Source: Deltaproteobacteria bacterium (GTDB lineage: Bacteria > Desulfobacterota > Desulfobulbia > Desulfobulbales > Desulfobulbaceae). Taken from it: DNA of 28,162 nt. The position numbers were made by a program, and so were the translations under genes. Within the stretch, counting starts at the first letter, position 1, and the number at the start of each line of letters is the position of its first letter. Below the pieces are notes generated by a model. That model ran no database searches. It saw nothing but the letters and a program-made list of their open reading frames with translations, and was not told where the DNA came from. This document shows positions 8,322 through 15,623 of this stretch, one piece after another. The DNA lies in assembly GCA_013151365.1 (NCBI GenBank), contig JAADIK010000087.1, forward strand, positions 1-28,162. The letters are read 5' to 3'.

Positions 8322-8343
8322 CCTGCCGGAAATTGCCGACAGG
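8322..8343 (-). promoter_or_regulatory. Inverted repeat before recN, possible LexA-type operator
   Basis: Read on the minus strand the site is CCTGTCGG-CAATTT-CCGGCAGG, an 8-base inverted repeat with one mismatch, ending 20 bases before the recN ATG. It has the CTG...CAG ends seen in many LexA operators, but its spacing (CTG-N14-CAG) does not fit exactly any LexA box I know. The regulatory role is inferred from the position and from general knowledge of recN. Confidence 0.35.
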
Positions 8344-8398
8344 CACGGGACATTCTCCTTGACGACGCCATAGGCGCCAGGTACCTTCCTGATTATGC

Positions 8399-8520
8399 GT
8401 AAGTCGTCACAGGCACCCAATCTTCACGCGGTCACTTCCGCCCGCATAGAGGAACTATAGCGAGCGAAAGCAACTGCGCAAATATAGGGCACCTGTTCCA
8501 ACTTACAGGTTGGATGTAGG
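8399..8520 (+). repeat. Family-2 dispersed palindromic element, copy 1
   Basis: About 122 bp that align, by eye at roughly 84% identity and without gaps, with the reverse complement of 23961-24082. This copy begins GTAAGTCGTCACAGGCACCC and ends CTTACAGGTTGGATGTAGG. Its terminal inverted repeat is more decayed than in the other copy. It makes up a third of the 336-base gap between divergent recN and the DtxR-family gene. No open reading frame lies inside it. Confidence 0.85.
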
Positions 8521-8607
8521 GAATAGCGTAGAGTTTCACTCCCTGTGACCAGTTACGATTATGCCGATAAGAATCAAGATCAAAGCGGCTCTCCACAACG
8601 CGCCCCT

Positions 8608-8637
8608 GTTTTCAGACAGGTGTGAGCAGGTGAAAAC
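8608..8637 (+). promoter_or_regulatory. Inverted repeat abutting the DtxR-family start codon
   Basis: GTTTTCA (8608-8614) and TGAAAAC (8631-8637) are perfect complements with 16 bases between them, their centres 23 bases apart (about two helical turns). The right arm touches the ATG at 8638 and covers part of the Shine-Dalgarno region (AGGTG). An autoregulatory operator is plausible, but the sequence does not match the known DtxR/IdeR or MntR boxes. Confidence 0.35.
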
Positions 8638-9102
8638 ATGGGACAGCAATTCAAGCTCAGCGCCAGCCTTGAGGATTACATCGAAGCCATTTACAATATT
8701 GTGGCCGAAAAGGAGGTGGCCCGCGGGAAAGATATTGCCGCCCGCCTCAGCGTCAGCGGCGCTTCCGTTACCGAGGCCCTGCGCTCCCTGGCCAAAAAAG
8801 GACTGATCAACTACGCCCCCTACGAGGCCATCAGCCTGACCGATACCGGGCGCCGGGCGGCCGAAGACGTCGTCCGGCGGCACAATGCGCTCAAGCGTTT
8901 TTTCGTCTCCGTCCTGGCCGTTGACAAGGACCTTGCCGAGCAGGGAGCCTGCCGGGTCGAGCATGCCGCGCCCCAGGAAATCATCGACCGGATCATCAGC
9001 TTCAGCCGGTTTCTCGAAATCCGCCCCCGCGACGGCGAAAAGCTGATTAAGGATTTTGCCGACTTCTGCAAACAAAACCGGCCCGGCCCCAGCGGCAAAT
9101 AG
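8638..9102 (+). CDS. DtxR/IdeR-family metal-dependent transcriptional repressor
   Basis: A 154-residue DNA-binding protein with an N-terminal winged helix-turn-helix (about residues 10-62; SLEDYIEAIYNI, then DIAARLSVSGASVTEALRSL as the recognition helix). A metal-binding and dimerisation domain follows (about 70-145). Predicted metal ligands match the DtxR/IdeR pattern: D13, E16, H82 and the C105-x-x-E108-H109 motif (ACRVEH). Cysteine in the motif is typical of the iron-type members, whereas MntR has glutamate there. The C-terminal SH3-like domain of full DtxR is absent, as in shorter bacterial homologues. It presumably represses metal-uptake genes when Fe(II) or Mn(II) is plentiful, but no transporter gene is nearby. 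An inverted repeat touching the start codon may mediate autoregulation. It converges on the selenoprotein gene, with stops 31 bases apart. Confidence 0.88.
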   Translation: MGQQFKLSASLEDYIEAIYNIVAEKEVARGKDIAARLSVSGASVTEALRSLAKKGLINYAPYEAISLTDTGRRAAEDVVRRHNALKRFFVSVLAVDKDLAEQGACRVEHAAPQEIIDRIISFSRFLEIRPRDGEKLIKDFADFCKQNRPGPSGK

Positions 9103-9133
9103 CGCGACCAGGCCCTCGAAACGACCGGGGCCG

Positions 9134-9361
9134 TCAACGTCTGATGAGCCGGACGATCTCGCCCGGTTCCGGGAAACGGCGCAGTTGCTTCTTGGAAAAG
9201 ATAAGCGTTCCGTCCACGGCAATCTCGAAGACTCCACCCGAGCCGGGAATCAGCTCCACCTCGTCGAGTTCCCGGCCGAGCTCCTGTTTCAATTCCTGCT
9301 CCAAACTGGAGGCCTGCGGCTTATAGTTTCACTGTCTGCAATAGGTAATGGAAATCTTCAC
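9134..9361 (-). CDS. SelW-like (Rdx family) selenoprotein with in-frame UGA
   Basis: A 75-residue thioredoxin-fold selenoprotein missed by ordinary gene finding because codon 11 is TGA (9329-9331). The translation starts VKISITYCRQ-U-NYKPQA, giving the C8-x-x-U11 redox motif of SelW/SelT/SelH proteins. It continues with GGVFEIAVDGTLIFSKKQ and RFPEPGEIVRLI, both hallmarks of the Rdx family. The real stop is TGA 9134-9136. The GTG start at 9361 has AGGAG six bases upstream. A small hairpin starts 17 bases after the UGA, as expected for a bacterial SECIS. Human SelW shares the YCxxU, G-FE-V-G and LI-SKK features. The likely role is a glutathione- or thioredoxin-linked redox function, with the exact partner unknown. 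Expression needs SelA, SelB, SelC and SelD elsewhere in the genome. It diverges from gspF. Confidence 0.92.
9299..9331 (-). promoter_or_regulatory. SECIS-like hairpin after the selenocysteine UGA
   Basis: Downstream of the UGA (9329-9331) the mRNA reads CUCCA-GUU-UGGAG (9311 to 9299), a perfect five-pair stem with a loop whose first base is G. The loop begins 22 bases after the UGA. Bacterial SECIS elements have a small apical loop with a G in its first positions, roughly 16-37 bases from the UGA, so this fits. SelB binding is inferred. Confidence 0.7.
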
Positions 9362-9394
9362 TGGTCTCTCCTGAAATTCTCCGGTAGAGGCAAT

Positions 9395-9423
9395 ATCATA
9401 TCACATCAGGACCGGCCTGCAAA
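9395..9423 (-). promoter_or_regulatory. Candidate sigma70 promoter for the selenoprotein gene
   Basis: On the minus strand, TTTGCA (9423-9418) and TATGAT (9400-9395) are 17 bases apart, matching the consensus at 4 of 6 and 5 of 6 positions. Transcription would begin near 9388, giving a leader of about 27 bases to the GTG at 9361. Confidence 0.45.
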
Positions 9424-9469
9424 CTGCGGCGATGCGGTTCCACCGGCCGGGAACAAAATTTGTTTTCTA

Positions 9470-9498
9470 TTTCCAAGCTGACCGCCAACTTGTATAAT
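9470..9498 (+). promoter_or_regulatory. Candidate sigma70 promoter for gspF
   Basis: TTTCCA (9470-9475) and a perfect TATAAT (9493-9498) are separated by 17 bases, followed by an AT-rich stretch. The start would be near 9505, about 53 bases before the gspF ATG. This suggests that gspF has its own promoter, separate from the rest of the secretion genes. Confidence 0.55.
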
Positions 9499-9557
9499 GA
9501 TTTAATATTAATATTTATCTCTTAAAGCTCAACAGAAATTCCGCCTCATTCGCAATC

Positions 9558-10784
9558 ATGCCGGTCTATGAATATACTGCCCTGGACTCCTCGGGTAAAA
9601 AACTGAAAGGCATCATCGATGCGGACAGCCTGGCCGCCGCCCGGCAGAAAATTCGCCATACCGGCAATTATCCCGTCGACATCCGGGAAACGGTGCCGGT
9701 GTCCCGGACGGAAAAAGGACGGGAATTTACTTCGCTGCACCTGACCCAGCCGGTCCGGCAGCATGAAATCAATGTAACGACCCGGCAGCTTGCCACCTTG
9801 CTGGGGGCGGGCATCCCCCTGGTTCCCGCGCTGAACGGGCTGATCGAACAGACCACCAACCAGAGCCTGAAAAAAATCATCGCCCAGATCAAGGATGCGG
9901 TGAACGAGGGCAATTCCCTCACCTCCGCCCTGTCGGAACACCCGCGCCTTTTTTCCAAAATATATATCAACATGGTAAGAGCCGGCGAGGCCTCCGGCTC
10001 CCTGGAGGTGGTCCTGGAGCAACTGGCCGAATTCGGTGAAAATCAGCAGGCCATGAAGTCAAAGATCTCGACCGCCCTGATGTACCCGATTTTCATGGCC
10101 CTGGTCGGCACGGTCGTTCTCTTCATCCTTATCACCTTTGTCGTGCCCACCATCACCAAGGTCTTTGCCGACACCCGGCAGGCCCTGCCCCTGCCGACCA
10201 TTATCCTCATCAACCTGAGCGGCTTTCTGCAGGCTTACTGGTGGCTGGTCCTCGCCCTGCTCATCGGCCTTGCCTTCCTGGTCCGTTATATTGTCCGCCG
10301 GCCCCGCGGCAGACGGGCATGGGACCGGCTGAAACTCAGCCTGCCGCTGCTCGGCGACCTGAACATGAAAATCGCCGCCGCCCGCCTCGGCCGGACCCTC
10401 GGCAGCCTGCTGCGGTCAGGGGTGCCGCTCATTACCTCCCTGGGGATTGTCAAAAATATTTTTAATAATATCCTGCTCGCCGAGGTCATTGACGAGGCAA
10501 TGGAGCACCTGGAAAAGGGGGGCAGCCTGTCGGAAACCCTGAGAGAGAGCAAGTGGTTTCCGCCCATGCTCGTGCAGATGCTGGCGGTGGGGGAACAGAG
10601 CGGGGCCATGGAAAAAATGCTGAACAAAGTCGCCGACAACTATGAAAGAGAAGTCGAGACCAAGATCATGGCCATGACCACCATGATCGAACCGGTCATG
10701 ATCCTGGTCATGGGACTGATCGTCAGTTTTATCGTCATCTCCATCCTGCTGCCGATCTTCGAGATGAACCAGTTGATCAAGTAG
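9558..10784 (+). CDS. gspF: Type II secretion inner-membrane platform protein GspF
   Basis: A 408-residue polytopic protein of the GspF/PilC family that forms the inner-membrane platform contacting the GspE ATPase. It contains the two T2SSF domains: the first around residues 65-190 (TRQLATLLGAGIPLVPALNGL, RAGEASGSLEVVLEQLAEFGE) and the second around 265-390 (RLGRTLGSLLRSGVPLITSL, GEQSGAMEKMLNKVADNYE). Three hydrophobic segments lie near 172-195, 220-240 and 375-400. The N-terminus MPVYEYTALDSSGKKLKGIIDADS is the family's short N-terminal domain. The start ATG 9558 has no clear Shine-Dalgarno. The gene is inverted relative to the other T2SS genes and ends nine bases from the convergent gspE stop. 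A PilC (type IV pilus) role is an alternative, but the complete gsp context favours GspF. Confidence 0.93.
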   Translation: MPVYEYTALDSSGKKLKGIIDADSLAAARQKIRHTGNYPVDIRETVPVSRTEKGREFTSLHLTQPVRQHEINVTTRQLATLLGAGIPLVPALNGLIEQTTNQSLKKIIAQIKDAVNEGNSLTSALSEHPRLFSKIYINMVRAGEASGSLEVVLEQLAEFGENQQAMKSKISTALMYPIFMALVGTVVLFILITFVVPTITKVFADTRQALPLPTIILINLSGFLQAYWWLVLALLIGLAFLVRYIVRRPRGRRAWDRLKLSLPLLGDLNMKIAAARLGRTLGSLLRSGVPLITSLGIVKNIFNNILLAEVIDEAMEHLEKGGSLSETLRESKWFPPMLVQMLAVGEQSGAMEKMLNKVADNYEREVETKIMAMTTMIEPVMILVMGLIVSFIVISILLPIFEMNQLIK

Positions 10785-10793
10785 CTGCCCTGA

Positions 10794-12485
10794 CTAAGTG
10801 ACCCTGAAAACCTCTTCAAGCGTGGTCTGCCCCGCCAGGACCTTTTGCAGACCGTCCTGGCGCAGGGTCAGCATGGCGCCGGCCGTCGATTCCAGAGCCC
10901 GTTTTCTTATCTGATTCGAGTCCGACGTTGTCAGGATGAAATTCCTCAGGTCCTCATCCATCACCATCAACTCGAAAATACCGACTCTCCCCTGATACCC
11001 GGTGTTCAGACATTCAGGGCATCCTTTCCCCCGGTACAGAGGCTTGTCGCCAAGCTCCTCCGGAGTCAGACCGACCTGCGCCAGATACTCCTTGCTGGGG
11101 GTATAGGGTTCCGCGCAATGGCCGCATATTTTCCGCAGCAGCCGCTGGGCCACGATGGCATTGACCGATGATGAAACCAGGAAGGACTCGACCCCCATAT
11201 CGATCAACCGGGTAACCGCACTGGCCGCGTCATTGGTGTGCAGGGTCGAGAACACCAGGTGGCCGGTAAGAGCGGACTGAATGGCGATCTCCGCCGTCTC
11301 CAGGTCACGAATCTCGCCGACCAGGATGACGTCCGGGTCCTGGCGGACGATGGTCCGCAGGCCGTTGGCAAAGGTAAGGTCGATCTTGGGATTGACCTGG
11401 ACCTGGCTGATACCCTTGATCTGGTATTCAACCGGATCTTCAACCGTGATAATATTGATGTCCGGTTTCTTGAGGATAGTGAGCGCCGAATAGAGCGTCG
11501 TCGTCTTGCCGCTGCCGGTAGGGCCGGTGACCAGAATAATGCCGTGGGGGGCCTTGATCAGTTTAAGGAAGGCGTCCAGGTTGTTTTCGGACATCCCGAG
11601 ATCGGTGAGCGACAGCAGCACGTTCGACTTGTCAAGCAGCCGCATGACCACCCGCTCGCCCCAGGCCGTCGGCAGGGTGGAGACCCGGATATCCACATTC
11701 TTGTCCGCAATCCGGATCTCGATCCTGCCGTCCTGGGGCAGCCGTTTCTCGGCGATATCCAGCTTGGCCATGATCTTGATCCGGGAGATCAGCTTATACT
11801 GGACATGCTTCGGCGGGGTATACATGTCGTAGAGAATCCCGTCGACGCGCTTACGGATCTTGACCATATCCTGGTACGGTTCAATATGGAGATCACTGGC
11901 GTTATCGCGGACGGCCTGGGATAGCATGAGGTTGACCAGCTTGATTACCGGGGCATCGCTGGTATCATCGAGGAGATCGGCCGTTTCCTCGATCTCTGAG
12001 ATGATCGCCTCCGGATCATCTTCATCCATGTCCTGCATGACCTGATCGGCATGGTCTTGGCTGCTCCGGTCATAGGCGGTATTGATGGCCAGGAAAATCT
12101 CCTCCTGCGGGGCCAGGACCGTCTTCATCCCCTCCCAGTGCAGAACCCGCTGCAGATCATCCACCTGTTGAAAGAAAAACGGCTCGGCCAGGGCGATATA
12201 GGACTCATCGGCAGTGGCCACCGGGATCATCCTGAACTTTTTTAAAAACTGGATGGGAACCTTGCCGGTAAAGAACGGATTGAGATTGCGGGGCAGCATC
12301 GGCAGCAACTCCAGACCGCACTGCCTGCTGCGGGCGGCAAGCAGGTCGGCCGGGGTAATTTTCTTCTGCTGAACCAGGATCTCGCCGATCCGGCCGCCCT
12401 TTTCCCGCTGAATGGCGAGTCCCTGCTCAATGATCTCCGGGCTTAGCCCACAGGTCTCGACCAGGACCTGACCAAGCGATTTCAT
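10794..12485 (-). CDS. gspE: Type II secretion assembly ATPase GspE
   Basis: A 563-residue cytoplasmic hexameric ATPase that powers pseudopilus assembly. The N-terminal ~140 residues form a MshEN/GspE-N-type domain (RIGEILVQQKKITPADLLAA). The RecA-like core shows Walker A GPTGSGKT at 321-328, the Asp box near ITVEDPVEY (346-354), Walker B ILVGEIRD at 387-394 and the His box STLHTNDA at 413-420. A zinc-binding tetracysteine follows (C454, C457, C489, C492), a feature of GspE/PilB ATPases. The acidic linker at 150-175 connects the N-domain and core. Its ATG overlaps the gspD stop by four bases (ATGA), indicating translational coupling. It is the last gene of the minus-strand T2SS run. The gap to gspF is too small for a terminator. 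Confidence 0.96.
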   Translation of the reverse strand: MKSLGQVLVETCGLSPEIIEQGLAIQREKGGRIGEILVQQKKITPADLLAARSRQCGLELLPMLPRNLNPFFTGKVPIQFLKKFRMIPVATADESYIALAEPFFFQQVDDLQRVLHWEGMKTVLAPQEEIFLAINTAYDRSSQDHADQVMQDMDEDDPEAIISEIEETADLLDDTSDAPVIKLVNLMLSQAVRDNASDLHIEPYQDMVKIRKRVDGILYDMYTPPKHVQYKLISRIKIMAKLDIAEKRLPQDGRIEIRIADKNVDIRVSTLPTAWGERVVMRLLDKSNVLLSLTDLGMSENNLDAFLKLIKAPHGIILVTGPTGSGKTTTLYSALTILKKPDINIITVEDPVEYQIKGISQVQVNPKIDLTFANGLRTIVRQDPDVILVGEIRDLETAEIAIQSALTGHLVFSTLHTNDAASAVTRLIDMGVESFLVSSSVNAIVAQRLLRKICGHCAEPYTPSKEYLAQVGLTPEELGDKPLYRGKGCPECLNTGYQGRVGIFELMVMDEDLRNFILTTSDSNQIRKRALESTAGAMLTLRQDGLQKVLAGQTTLEEVFRVT

Positions 12486-14881
12486 GGGGCCGGCCTTTGC
12501 ACCGGGGTCGCGGAGGAGTGCGGCCCGGACCGGGATTTAACCGGCAGGCTCAGACGTTTGAGATTATCCTCGGCCATCTTGCGCACGGCCCGGTCCTGCC
12601 CGCTCGCCGCCTCCCCCTTGGCGGCCGGTTGCGCCGGTTGCACCTTGAGAACCTTGCGGTACATGGCCGCGGCCTGCTCCCGTTTGCCCTCATGTTCCAA
12701 AACAACCCCCATGTTCAAAAGGGCGTAGGGATTATCAGGGTCAACATCCAGGGATTCCTCAAAATACTGCCGGGCCTTGCTGTAATCCTTCCTCCGGAGC
12801 TCGGAGAAACCGATATCCGACAGCGCCATGGAACTCTCAGGATCCGGTTTTCCGTAAAAGAAATCAGAGGGGATATTGCTCGCTCCCGGCTGAACGTGCT
12901 GCATAATATTTTTACGCTTCTTATAATACATCCCCGCAAGTTCAGCCGAATTCTCGACAATGTGCGGGGTAATAAAGATGAAAAGATTGGTCTTTTCCTT
13001 CGAGTTCGTGTGACTCTTGAATAACCAGCCCAGGATAGGGATGTCACCGAGCAGGGGGACCTTGTACTCCCCGACGGAAGTGTCCTGGCCGATCATGCCG
13101 CCGATGACCACGGTTTCGTTGTTATGAACCACAACCGTGGTCTGGGCGCTTCTCTTGAAGGTCGTCGGGTGGCCGCTGATATCATTGGGATTCTTGAGTT
13201 TGATGACCTCGACGCCGATCTTCAGGCGCACCAGGTCAGACTGGTTGATCTGGGGCGTGATGTCCAGGGTCGTGGCGACATCCTTGTACTCGTAATTGGT
13301 ATAATCCTGCTGGGAGTTGGTGGTGTTCTTGCTGGTTATGTACGGGACATTCTCGCCGACCTTGATCTCGGCCTTCTGGTTGTCGGTGGTCAGGATCTGG
13401 GGGGTCGCGATAATATTGACATCGGAATCGTTCTTGTAGGCCTGCAGGACGGCGCCGAGATTGGGAAAATAGACGTTGCCGATTTTCACCCCCTGTTTCA
13501 GTATTCCGAAGGAGAAACCGGCCGGCAGCACGGCCGGGCTTTGCTGCAGTCCCTTGAGGACATCGTACTGGTTCGGAGCGGGGTTGCCGCTGAAGCCACT
13601 GTATATCTGGCCCGTTTTATCGGCGAAGTTGCCGCCGCCGCCCCACTGCACGCCGATATTAAACGACTTGTTGACATGCACCTCCATGATCAGGGCTTCC
13701 ATGTACACCATGCGCCTGGGGACATCGAGTTTCTTGATGACGTCCTCGATAACCGCGTATTCGTCCCGCGGGGCAATGATGATCAAGGAGTTCGTTTCCT
13801 TGTCCGCCATGATCTTGACATTTTGCGATATCAGCGGCGCCCGGCCTTTTTGCTTGTTCGAGCCCTTGGACTCGGCCGGCAGATTGGTCAACACCTTGAC
13901 CAGTTCTTCGGCATTGGCATTCTGCAGGTAATAGACCTTGATCTTACCCGTGCCTTTCGGCACCTTGACATCAAGCCGGGCAACCAGTCTTTTGATCTTC
14001 CGGACATTGACCTTGGAGGCCAGAATAATAAGCGAGTTGGTCCGCTCATAGGGGATGATTTTTATTATTTCCCGGCGCCGGATCCGTCTCACGGGCTGCC
14101 GGAAAAGCTGGTCCACGGATTTGGCGATACTGACGGCCGAGGCATGCAGCAGCGGCAGGACCACCAGGTCCTCGCCGATTGACGGCACATCGATCGCCCT
14201 GATAATCCCCTGCAACCTCTTGATATTCGACTGCACATCCGTGATAATCAGCATCCCCGAATCGGGGTTGGCAATCACCACGCTGGTCCTGGAAACCAGC
14301 GGCGCCAGCATCTTTTTCACCTGCTCGGGATTGGCATGTTTGAGATGAATCAACTGGGTGACCATCCTGTCTTCGGGATAGGCCGTGCCCCCCTGGCGGA
14401 TGGTGGGAATGCCCTTGGAGCGGGCCTCGACATCCGGGACGATTTTAATGATCGAGCCGCTGGAGACAGTGGTATAACCATGCACTTCAAGGACGGATTC
14501 GAAAACGCGATAGGCGTCTTTCACGGAAATCCTGGTGGGAGAGAGAATTGTCACCTTACCTTTGACCGCCCGGTCCACCACAAAATTCTTGCCGGTCAAC
14601 TCGCTGATGTATTTAATAAAAAGATTGATATCAACATCATTGAAATCAATGGTCACATAGCGCTGTTTCACCTGGTTTTGTTTTACCTGGCGCTGTTTTA
14701 CCTGGCTCTGTTTCGCCGGATGCGGCTGCCGGTGCGACACCTGTTCGGCCGCCCCGGCCCCCGGGCCGGAGGACAAAATCAGGAAGCAACACAAGACCAG
14801 CACCGGCACCACAAGCCGGCAAAGACGGCCGGAAAGGCGGGACACCGTGAATCCGTCCATGTTTTTCAAATTATTCTCCAT
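12482..14881 (-). CDS. gspD: Type II secretion outer-membrane secretin GspD with C-terminal TPR
   Basis: A 799-residue secretin forming the outer-membrane channel. It has a long basic leader and a hydrophobic signal peptide (about 20-45). A repeat-rich linker (53-75) follows, then N0 (76-145; NFVVDRAVKGKVTIL) and N1-N3 ring-forming domains to about residue 400. The secretin domain comes next, ending with the signature VPLLGDIPILGWLFKS. After it, where GspD normally ends or carries an S-domain, there are two TPR-like helical hairpins (about 690-755: GFSELRRKDYSKARQYFEESLDVDPDNPYALLNMGVVLEHEGKREQAAAMYRKVL) and a disordered, proline- and serine-rich tail. The TPR tail is unusual for a classic GspD and might replace a pilotin contact. 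The start at 14881 follows gspC by five bases. A downstream ATG (14860) cannot be excluded. It overlaps gspE by four bases. Confidence 0.94.
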   Translation of the reverse strand: MENNLKNMDGFTVSRLSGRLCRLVVPVLVLCCFLILSSGPGAGAAEQVSHRQPHPAKQSQVKQRQVKQNQVKQRYVTIDFNDVDINLFIKYISELTGKNFVVDRAVKGKVTILSPTRISVKDAYRVFESVLEVHGYTTVSSGSIIKIVPDVEARSKGIPTIRQGGTAYPEDRMVTQLIHLKHANPEQVKKMLAPLVSRTSVVIANPDSGMLIITDVQSNIKRLQGIIRAIDVPSIGEDLVVLPLLHASAVSIAKSVDQLFRQPVRRIRRREIIKIIPYERTNSLIILASKVNVRKIKRLVARLDVKVPKGTGKIKVYYLQNANAEELVKVLTNLPAESKGSNKQKGRAPLISQNVKIMADKETNSLIIIAPRDEYAVIEDVIKKLDVPRRMVYMEALIMEVHVNKSFNIGVQWGGGGNFADKTGQIYSGFSGNPAPNQYDVLKGLQQSPAVLPAGFSFGILKQGVKIGNVYFPNLGAVLQAYKNDSDVNIIATPQILTTDNQKAEIKVGENVPYITSKNTTNSQQDYTNYEYKDVATTLDITPQINQSDLVRLKIGVEVIKLKNPNDISGHPTTFKRSAQTTVVVHNNETVVIGGMIGQDTSVGEYKVPLLGDIPILGWLFKSHTNSKEKTNLFIFITPHIVENSAELAGMYYKKRKNIMQHVQPGASNIPSDFFYGKPDPESSMALSDIGFSELRRKDYSKARQYFEESLDVDPDNPYALLNMGVVLEHEGKREQAAAMYRKVLKVQPAQPAAKGEAASGQDRAVRKMAEDNLKRLSLPVKSRSGPHSSATPVQRPAP
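14653..14712 (-). repeat. Four 15-bp in-frame tandem repeats in gspD
   Basis: Four consecutive 15-base units (14653-14667, 14668-14682, 14683-14697, 14698-14712) encode KQSQV, KQRQV, KQNQV and KQRYV in the linker between the signal peptide and the N0 domain. The repeat count could vary by slippage without breaking the frame. Confidence 0.8.
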
Positions 14882-14886
14882 GATTG

Positions 14887-15621
14887 CTACTCATTAGAAA
14901 AATCCCCTGAATCGGTAGCCTGGCCGTCATCCCGGGACTCCGGCGGCAGCGAATCATCCGCTGCCGGCACAGTCGCCTTTTTCACCTCTCCCCGTTTTTC
15001 CTGAATCCGTTCTTCCCGAACAGAGAGGGGCAGCCGGTAACTGGAACGACGACGGGGCTGAATACGCGGCACGAGCCGCTCTTCCCCGCTCCCGGTCAGG
15101 CGGGTTCTCAGACTTCTCATCAGCGGCTCCGGCGGCAACCGCCGCAGGCCCGGCCCGCCGCCCTGACGATCCTTGAGGAGCAGGACCTCGCGGCGGCCAT
15201 GTACCTGCAGGATGACCTTCCCGCGCTCAATGCTTTGAATCAACGCCCCCTGGACCGAATCTCCTATCTTGTAGAGATCCTGCTTCTTTTTCTGCTCGTC
15301 AACGATAATCGCCCGGGCGTCCCTTTTCGTGCCGGAGACCGTGCCCATCAAGGAAAGCTTGAGGGCCGTGGGCTCCAGGTATTCATCCCCGCCCGGCTCG
15401 GCCCCGATAACAGCCTGGAAAATATTTCTTTCGATTATTATTCTATAATCCGGACGCTGCCGCAAGATTTTAGTCGTCTGCCGGGGCTGCCGCTGCTGAA
15501 CCGTGGTCTCGGGTGAACGCGTGTCCTGGCGCAGCGTGTCCTCGAGGCGACCGTACCACACGGTCACCCCGGCGTAAACCAGAACGAAAATAAGCACCAG
15601 TTTGACAACAACACGGATCAC
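14887..15621 (-). CDS. gspC: Type II secretion inner-membrane protein GspC, lacking a PDZ domain
   Basis: A 244-residue bitopic protein. A short N-terminus and one membrane helix (residues 4-21) are followed by a periplasmic linker. The conserved homology region (about 60-150) comes next, with IIIERNIFQAVIG, LKLSLMGTVSG, AIIVDEQKKKQDLYKIGDSVQGALIQSI and VILQVHGRREVLLL, the hallmarks of GspC that bind the secretin N0 domain. Classical GspC has a PDZ or coiled coil after this. Here residues 155-244 are an arginine-, proline- and acid-rich, probably disordered tail. The start is GTG 15621, two bases after the gspN stop. The position between gspN and gspD fits the role of linking the outer-membrane channel to the inner-membrane platform. 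Confidence 0.87.
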   Translation of the reverse strand: MIRVVVKLVLIFVLVYAGVTVWYGRLEDTLRQDTRSPETTVQQRQPRQTTKILRQRPDYRIIIERNIFQAVIGAEPGGDEYLEPTALKLSLMGTVSGTKRDARAIIVDEQKKKQDLYKIGDSVQGALIQSIERGKVILQVHGRREVLLLKDRQGGGPGLRRLPPEPLMRSLRTRLTGSGEERLVPRIQPRRRSSYRLPLSVREERIQEKRGEVKKATVPAADDSLPPESRDDGQATDSGDFSNE

Positions 15622-15623
15622 GG

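Noticed and set aside
9144..9326. Plus-strand 60-residue frame opposite the selenoprotein
   Set aside because: No ribosome binding site or motif; the minus-strand reading with UGA as selenocysteine explains the region.
13124..14182. 352-residue plus-strand frame opposite gspD
   Set aside because: Antisense to the secretin; the sequence looks like a codon-mirror with no motif.
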